From positions 1-29,647 of the forward strand of contig JBBDXA010000122.1 of the NCBI GenBank assembly GCA_040902585.1: a DNA stretch of 29,647 bases, read 5' to 3'. The notes below the pieces were generated by a model, which worked only from the letters and a program-made list of their open reading frames with translations, ran no database searches and had not been told where the DNA came from. Position 1 is the first letter of the stretch. Every line of letters begins with the position of its first letter. Shown here one piece after another: positions 24,770-29,647 of the stretch. The stretch is from JBBDXA01 sp040902585. Its GTDB lineage: Bacteria; Planctomycetota; Phycisphaerae; Phycisphaerales; Phycisphaeraceae. The position numbers were made by a program, and so were the translations under genes.

Positions 24770-26662
24770 CTATTCATATGCCTTCAGCTCCTGCTTCGCC
24801 CCGTCATCCGTCACGTCCAGCAGCCACACCTTGCGGTCCTTGAAATAGTCGAGCAGTTCCCTGTTCTTCACACTGCCCATGTCGCGGGCCCAGACTACGT
24901 TGGCGGCATCAATCTCCGCATCGTTGTAGACCCATTCGTTGTGCGTCGAATGGTTCGGGCCGTAGCGGACGATGACCAGGTCCTTCGCGGGCGTGCCTTG
25001 AAGTTCCGCGAGGATGCGGGCGCGTTCGTGCTGCCAGATCGGGCGGCCCCTGCGCCAGTCGGCGTTGAAGGCGCCCAGGAAGGCGATGAGCGTGATGCCC
25101 ATCACGCCGGCGAATACCACGCGCCCGATTGCGCGGCGCGAAGAGGCAAGCGTGCGCAGACATTGCACGTAGATCAGGACGAACATCGCAGCCGCGGGGG
25201 CGGCGTAGTGTGGCAGCGTGGCGACCGTCATCAGATTGCCCGTGACCACGATGCCGCAGACGATGCACGCCAGCAGCACGCCGCGTTTTCGCAAAGACCA
25301 CGGCAGCGCCAGCAGCGGCAGCGTGAGCAGCGCGCCAACGATGATCTCGAACACGGACAAACCTCGCAGCGTTTCGCGCAGGAAGCGATTCACGCCCGTC
25401 GCCGGCGGCCCGCCATGCACATCCATATCAATCACGCTGTCCACGCGCGGCAGGGGTGCGACATAAAACGCCCACAGTGTTTTGAGCTTGCGCCCGGTCT
25501 CGATCGCCAGGCCTTCGACGGATCGCGTGCGGTTCCACAGGTCCACTTCCCAGGTGCCGTGAAACTCTTCCAGAGCCGCGTGGTTCCACTTGATCGAGCC
25601 GGGCGGCCTGGGTTTCTGCCAGAGGAAGATGGAGAAGGTGCAGTACTGTTCGTGGTGATGCTGCCAGGCCATGCGCGTGGGTTTGCCGGTGACGCGCGAG
25701 TTGTAGTAGCCCATGAAGCTGACGACGCCGATCATGACGAGAGAGGCGGGAATGATGATGCGTTGGATGGCGGGACGGCGTGCGGGGCCGCGTTGCTTTA
25801 TGAACCATGCCAAGAGAATAATGGCCGCGGGCAGGGCAACCATGAAGCCTTCGAAGGGGCGGCTGTTGGCGACGATGCCGACGCCGAGGACGAGGAGGAT
25901 TCCATGCCAAACTCCCCTCCCTCTTAGGGAGGGGCTGGGGGAGGGTCGAGCGGACTGGTTTTCTGTAGACACACGTTGCCGCGAAGGGTCTCCGTCTGAA
26001 GCACGCGGGCGCGAAGGTGAACTTAAGCGGTCGGAGGTTCGACCCTCCCCTAACCCCTCCCTAAGAGGGAGGGGAATCGGAAACATCTTGTTCCGCAGGA
26101 TGCGGCCCAGTGCGCCGTAGATCAGTGCGCCGCCGAGGGCAGCGACTGCGCCGCCGTAGTAGCTCTGGCTCCAGTAGCCCGCCGTGTCGGTGGGCGCGGC
26201 CCTGCCGAGGACGACATATTTCAATAAGACCATCGCGCCGCCGAGGAGCGCCCACTTCGCCGGCAGCCATGCCCGCAGCATCCAGTAGACGCCAGCGCAC
26301 ATGATCGCCGCGCTCAGCCAGACGCCCACCAGCGGATCGCCCGTGAGAACCTGCCCGACCGCCATCGCCATGCCTTGACCGGGCGGATACATCGAAGCAT
26401 ACGACGGCTGCATGACCAGGTGCATGCTCTCGAAGAAGACCCACATCGGATGCGTGGCGTTGGCCAGACGGAAGTTCGAGAACGTGTCGGCTGCGAGCAG
26501 GTAACTGAATTCGTCATGCACCGAAGGCTGCGGATGACCGGCCAGCGCGGAAGCGAGCATGGCGGAGAGGAAGGCGACGACAAGCAGGATCGCACCGGCG
26601 ATGATCGGACGGTGCGAAAGGCGAAGGGCCACGCGATGAAGAAGGCGAAATCTCAAAGACAA
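24770..26662 (-). CDS. GT-C-like polytopic membrane protein (possible glycosyltransferase)
   Basis: A 630-residue protein with at least ten hydrophobic segments. The loop after the first helix has HDEFSYLLAADTF, ATHPMWVFFESMH and SMYPPGQGMAMA. The acidic DE pair there is characteristic of GT-C glycosyltransferases that use lipid-linked sugar donors. The C-terminal 100 residues are soluble. An in-frame insertion of about 54 residues, from PLPLREGLGEGR to PSPSPSLRGRG, is encoded by an inverted-repeat element at 25913-26075. The TTG at 26662 follows GGAG at a spacing of four, but that region is itself part of a repeat, so a start slightly downstream is possible. The stop codon touches the 97-bp array. 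Sugar and acceptor are unknown. Confidence 0.78.
   Translation of the reverse strand: MSLRFRLLHRVALRLSHRPIIAGAILLVVAFLSAMLASALAGHPQPSVHDEFSYLLAADTFSNFRLANATHPMWVFFESMHLVMQPSYASMYPPGQGMAMAVGQVLTGDPLVGVWLSAAIMCAGVYWMLRAWLPAKWALLGGAMVLLKYVVLGRAAPTDTAGYWSQSYYGGAVAALGGALIYGALGRILRNKMFPIPLPLREGLGEGRTSDRLSSPSRPRASDGDPSRQRVSTENQSARPSPSPSLRGRGVWHGILLVLGVGIVANSRPFEGFMVALPAAIILLAWFIKQRGPARRPAIQRIIIPASLVMIGVVSFMGYYNSRVTGKPTRMAWQHHHEQYCTFSIFLWQKPRPPGSIKWNHAALEEFHGTWEVDLWNRTRSVEGLAIETGRKLKTLWAFYVAPLPRVDSVIDMDVHGGPPATGVNRFLRETLRGLSVFEIIVGALLTLPLLALPWSLRKRGVLLACIVCGIVVTGNLMTVATLPHYAAPAAAMFVLIYVQCLRTLASSRRAIGRVVFAGVMGITLIAFLGAFNADWRRGRPIWQHERARILAELQGTPAKDLVIVRYGPNHSTHNEWVYNDAEIDAANVVWARDMGSVKNRELLDYFKDRKVWLLDVTDDGAKQELKAYE
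25913..26075. repeat. Inverted-repeat element inserted in frame in the GT-C-like gene
   Basis: Arms at 25913-25949 and 26039-26075 are complementary over 37 bases with two mismatches (CCCCTCCCTCTTAGGGAGGG at the start of the left arm). The 89-base middle has no stop in the gene's frame. The whole element encodes Arg/Ser/Pro-rich sequence that interrupts a membrane protein. It looks like a miniature mobile or palindromic element that can sit inside a reading frame. Exact borders and target duplication are not clear. Confidence 0.88.
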
Positions 26663-26683
26663 AAGCTCCGGCGAAGCCGAACT

Positions 26684-26848
26684 CTCAAAGACAAAAGTTC
26701 CAAATCACAAACAAGCTCCAATACTCAAATTCAAACTGCAAACAGAACCGAACCGCAAACACCGGCAACACCCACCGCCTGTTGCCTTTCCCCTTTTTGT
26801 CTTTGTATGTTGGAGCTTGTTTGAGATTTGGAACTTTTGTCTTTGGAG
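26684..26848. repeat. Long imperfect inverted repeat between two glycosyltransferase genes
   Basis: The left arm at 26684-26724 (CTCAAAGACAAAAGTTCC...) and right arm at 26805-26848 (...GGAACTTTTGTCTTTGGAG) are complementary over about 40 bases with few mismatches, around an 80-base AC-rich loop. A third partial copy (TCTCAAAGACAAAAGCTCC) at 26651-26669 covers the start of the next gene. The AT-rich make-up is unlike the surrounding DNA. Confidence 0.8.
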
Positions 26849-26852
26849 TTTA

Positions 26853-27677
26853 TTACCTCGCCACCGCCACATCACCCGCCTCCCCTGCCGCCCGCACAGG
26901 GCGCTTGCCGCCCTCGACCATCAGGCGGTATTGCGGATCATCAGAGAACAGCTTGCCGCGGTACATGCCCATGCGCCACAGGCGATATTTCCAGCTCGTG
27001 CCCAGCACGCCAAAGCCGTACTTGCAGGAGCGACGGAAGTTGATGGAACTCGCCTCGGGAAAGTATTTCGTCGGGCAGGAGATTTCGCCGATCGAAAACT
27101 TCTTCGCGTGAATCTGCGCGAGCATCTGGTTGTCGAACACGAAGTCATCGCTGTTGGCCAGCAGCGGCAACTCTTCGAGCACCTTCCTGCTGAAGGCGCG
27201 GTAACCGGTGTGATACTCGCTGAGCTTGGCGCCCATGAGAAAGTTCTGCGACGCGGTGAGGAAGCGGTTGGCCATATACTTCCACAACGGCATGCCGCCG
27301 GCCCGCGCGGTGTTGCCGAGGATGCGCGAGGCGATGACGCAGTCGTAAATCCCGCTGGCGATCATGCCCGCCATCGCGGGGATCAGCCGCGGGTCGTACT
27401 GATAGTCCGGGTGGACCATGATGGCGATGTCAGCACCGGCCTTGAGGGCTTCGGTGTAACACGTCTTCTGGTTGCCGCCGTAGCCCAGATTCTTCTCGTG
27501 GACGAAGGTCGCGATGCCGAGCTTGCGGGCCACCTGCGCGGTGTCGTCGCCGCCCGCGTCATCGACGAGGATGGTGTGATCCACAATATCCTTGGGGATC
27601 TCGGCGTAGGTGCGCTCCAACGTCCTGGCGGCGCGATAAGCCGGCATCACCACCACGACTCGCTTGCCCATCAACAT
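26853..27677 (-). CDS. Family 2 glycosyltransferase (DPM1-like)
   Basis: A 274-residue GT-A-fold glycosyltransferase. The N-terminal KRVVVVMPAYRAARTLERTY is the nucleotide-sugar-binding start, VDDAGGDDT holds the first acidic pair, NLGYGGNQKTCYTEALKAGADIAIMVHPDYQYDP includes the metal-binding region, and GYRAFSRKVLEELP follows. This pattern fits dolichyl/polyprenyl-phosphate sugar synthases, which would make lipid-linked sugars. The two flanking polytopic proteins could use such donors. No C-terminal membrane helices are present. The ATG at 27677 has GGAGAA five bases upstream. The C-terminal tail is Ala/Gly-rich and variable. Confidence 0.9.
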   Translation of the reverse strand: MLMGKRVVVVMPAYRAARTLERTYAEIPKDIVDHTILVDDAGGDDTAQVARKLGIATFVHEKNLGYGGNQKTCYTEALKAGADIAIMVHPDYQYDPRLIPAMAGMIASGIYDCVIASRILGNTARAGGMPLWKYMANRFLTASQNFLMGAKLSEYHTGYRAFSRKVLEELPLLANSDDFVFDNQMLAQIHAKKFSIGEISCPTKYFPEASSINFRRSCKYGFGVLGTSWKYRLWRMGMYRGKLFSDDPQYRLMVEGGKRPVRAAGEAGDVAVAR

Positions 27678-27848
27678 CGTTCGTTCTCCCGCCAGAGGTC
27701 AAGGTTCACCCGACAGACCGGGCGCGCCATGAGCAATATCGGAGGTTGCCCGAATCCGCTTGACCTGCCGAGGCCGGGGCGAAGTGAGACGGGCCTGATC
27801 GTACAACTTTCTACGTGATTATCGGCGGTTGGGTTCATGGCGCACCCC

Positions 27849-29522
27849 TCACGGCAACATCTGATAAAGCTGAAGCGTCGCGTTCCCGCCCTGCCACACG
27901 CCGTCGGGCCCGTTCAGCGTCGCCTTCAACCCGATCCGCGGCAGATACCAGCGCAGAAACTTTTCATCCGCGCGATGGCTCGGCTGCGGCTTGCCGTCGC
28001 GAAGGCCGCCCTCCAGGTCCGGCGCATGCAGAAAAAACACCCACACCCGTCTGCCTTTCAGCGGCGAGAACACCCGCTCCCAGTCGCCGTAGCCCGGCGG
28101 ATTGATCCAGTACAGCCCGTCCTTCGTGCTGTCGTCCAGACTCGTCTGCGGATTCGTCGTCGTGAAAAAGAGCACCTCCTTGAACTGCTCCGCGTAGGGC
28201 CGGGTGTAGAACTTCGCCGCCATGTTGGCCGGGTAGTTGACATACACCGCATCGCCGGGCTTCACGTGCTGCGCCAGGTAATCGATCGCCGGCCGGGCGT
28301 CGTGCGGCTCATCCGGATGGCGCAGATAGCCGGCCACCAGATGAAGCGGATGCACCAGCAGAATCGCCAGCATCACCAACATCGCCGGCCTGTTGTACCG
28401 CCCCGCCAGGCGATTCACCCACGACAGGCCCAGCCCCATCAGCATCAGCACCATGGGCACAACGAAGAGCAAAACGCGCCCGAGCATCGGCGTGCGCAGT
28501 TCGCTCTGCGTGCCGAAGGGATACATTTTCGTCGCCGACACCAGCGCGATGAAGGGAATCGGCAGCAGGAAGATCGCCAGCGTGAGCTTGCTCCGCCGCC
28601 ACAAGACTGCCGTCCCCGCCAGCGTCAGCAGCATCGCCAGACCGAACGCGCGGTAGCGCATCGGGTCCACGAAGAAATCAAAAGGCCGAAAGATGAACCA
28701 CTCCAGATCGCGCAGACTTCGCGGGGGCACCGGCATGAACCCGCCCATATCCGTCCAGAACCCTTGATGGTGCTTGACGGATTCGCTCTCCTGCATGAAA
28801 TGTTTTTTCAGCAGCAGGAAGAAGCCGGCACTCAGGATGCAGGAGACGGCGAGGACGATCGCCCCGTTCACCTTCTTCTGTTTGAAGGCCGCCAGCGTCA
28901 AGGTGCCGCCGACAACGGCGATCATGAACACCTGCGTGTAGGAGAACGGCAGACCGAGACACGCGATGAGGCCGAAGATAACGCCATCTCCCGCGCGGTA
29001 CCCGTTTTGCAATACACGAGCCGCTGCCCAGACCAGCAGCATCGCCAGCATGGCGTCGAGGCTGTAGGGTTTGAGTTCGACGGAGTAATAGATGAACGGT
29101 TCGGACAGGGCGAAGAGGAACAAGGCGATGATCGCGGCCCGCGGGTAGAGCAGCCGCCGCGCCATCAGCAGGAACACCGGCAGACACGCGAGACCGGCGA
29201 GCAGCGAGATCAACCGCAGCGAATGCGCCCCTTCACCGAAGAGGTTGATGACGAACCGTTCGCCCAGGAGATAACCGATGGGCGCGACCTGTCCGTAATG
29301 GAGCGGCTGCATCAGGCCCGCGTAGTCGCGCTCGACGAGGTTGATCGCCAGCATCACCTCGTCATGCCAGAGCGAACTGTCAGCGAGGAACAGCGCGATG
29401 CGCAGCAGAGCGCCGAGGAAGAGGATCACCCCCGCGGCCGTGCGGGCCCGGCTGGACCAGCGCGATTCCCATGGATCCGCCTGCAACGGTGATGAGCCCT
29501 GGGTTGTTCCCTGATCAATCAT
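27849..29522 (-). CDS. GT39-like polytopic glycosyltransferase
   Basis: A 557-residue protein with about eleven membrane segments. The first external loop has SLWHDEVMLAINLVERDY and QPLHYGQVAPIGYLL. This matches ArnT/PMT-type (family 39) enzymes, where the acidic residue after LWHD is catalytic and the donor is a polyprenyl-linked sugar. YYSVELKPYSLDAMLAM is another family segment. The C-terminal 130 residues are soluble and periplasmic in similar proteins. The acceptor is unknown; the neighbouring GT2 may supply the donor. I chose the ATG at 29522, with GGGA about ten bases upstream; the ATG at 29576 in the same frame would add 18 residues without a binding site. Confidence 0.82.
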   Translation of the reverse strand: MIDQGTTQGSSPLQADPWESRWSSRARTAAGVILFLGALLRIALFLADSSLWHDEVMLAINLVERDYAGLMQPLHYGQVAPIGYLLGERFVINLFGEGAHSLRLISLLAGLACLPVFLLMARRLLYPRAAIIALFLFALSEPFIYYSVELKPYSLDAMLAMLLVWAAARVLQNGYRAGDGVIFGLIACLGLPFSYTQVFMIAVVGGTLTLAAFKQKKVNGAIVLAVSCILSAGFFLLLKKHFMQESESVKHHQGFWTDMGGFMPVPPRSLRDLEWFIFRPFDFFVDPMRYRAFGLAMLLTLAGTAVLWRRSKLTLAIFLLPIPFIALVSATKMYPFGTQSELRTPMLGRVLLFVVPMVLMLMGLGLSWVNRLAGRYNRPAMLVMLAILLVHPLHLVAGYLRHPDEPHDARPAIDYLAQHVKPGDAVYVNYPANMAAKFYTRPYAEQFKEVLFFTTTNPQTSLDDSTKDGLYWINPPGYGDWERVFSPLKGRRVWVFFLHAPDLEGGLRDGKPQPSHRADEKFLRWYLPRIGLKATLNGPDGVWQGGNATLQLYQMLP

Positions 29523-29624
29523 GTCTGATTCATCCCGCGCGCAGCATGAGCCACTCGCTGCAAAAAGCAGTCTCATTCAAAATCGACTGACACGCAACGG
29601 CACTTGATTCGCCGACGCGAGCCC

Positions 29625-29647
29625 CAAGCCCGATGGCGAGGTCCGCC
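29625..29647. repeat. Partial second copy of the CPBP/CLC inverted-repeat family
   Basis: CAAGCCCGATGGCGAG at 29625-29640 is identical to the left arm of the repeat at 20465. The following bases match with one inserted G. The window ends inside the element. Confidence 0.8.

Noticed and set aside
27837..29492. Long plus-strand frame opposite the GT39-like gene (551 residues)
   Set aside because: It is rich in Gln, His, Arg and Glu with no domain, and lies antisense to a clear membrane-protein gene.

Overview
The window looks like chromosomal DNA of a planctomycete, most likely of the Phycisphaerae type. The evidence is the gene set: formylglycine-dependent sulfatases, a DUF1549/DUF1553 cytochrome-type giant protein paired with a Tat-exported DUF1501 protein, prepilin-like proteins with an H-x-G...F-x-DGH C-terminal motif, PEP-CTERM surface proteins, and high GC content. 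No rRNA or tRNA gene, phage or complete insertion sequence was seen.

Layout. 1-2632 (+): a GIDE-domain membrane protein, then a two-gene type II restriction-modification system whose nuclease closely resembles BstYI (RGATCY). 2826-5683 (+): a truncated sulfatase remnant, a 620-base gap holding hairpins, a near-consensus sigma-70 promoter and a cluster of TAGACAC/GTGTCTA repeats, then an intact secreted sulfatase. 5702-16788 (-): a lone Phd-type antitoxin, a HAD-IIA phosphatase, a prepilin-like protein, a small unknown, DUF1501, a HEPN-MNT toxin-antitoxin pair, the DUF1549/DUF1553 protein, a small membrane protein coupled to a second prepilin-like protein, and a PEP-CTERM protein of the DNRLRE/CBM96 type. 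17040-20430 (-): kbl and tdh for threonine catabolism, and a CPBP intramembrane protease. 20664-24375 (+): a CLC chloride channel/transporter with a CBS region, and a two-repeat PEP-CTERM protein. 24770-29522 (-): three glycosyltransferase-type genes (GT-C-like membrane protein, DPM1-like GT2, GT39-like membrane protein).

How the genes relate. DUF1553 and DUF1501 proteins form a characteristic planctomycete pair, here split by the HEPN-MNT module. Tdh and Kbl carry out successive steps from threonine to glycine and acetyl-CoA. The three glycosyltransferase-type genes run in one direction and probably serve envelope or exopolysaccharide glycosylation.

The most unusual aspect is the number of short palindromic or tandem repeats of several unrelated families. 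Several lie inside genes without breaking the reading frame: two 27-bp palindromes in kbl, a heptanucleotide array in the DUF1553 gene, and a 163-bp inverted-repeat element in the GT-C-like gene. Others fill intergenic gaps: 97-bp palindrome-spacer arrays flanking the second PEP-CTERM gene, a perfect 35-bp inverted repeat between the CPBP and CLC genes, CTGATAG heptamers, and a degenerate 9-bp array upstream of the first PEP-CTERM gene. All identifications come from reading the sequence and recalled family features; no search was run.
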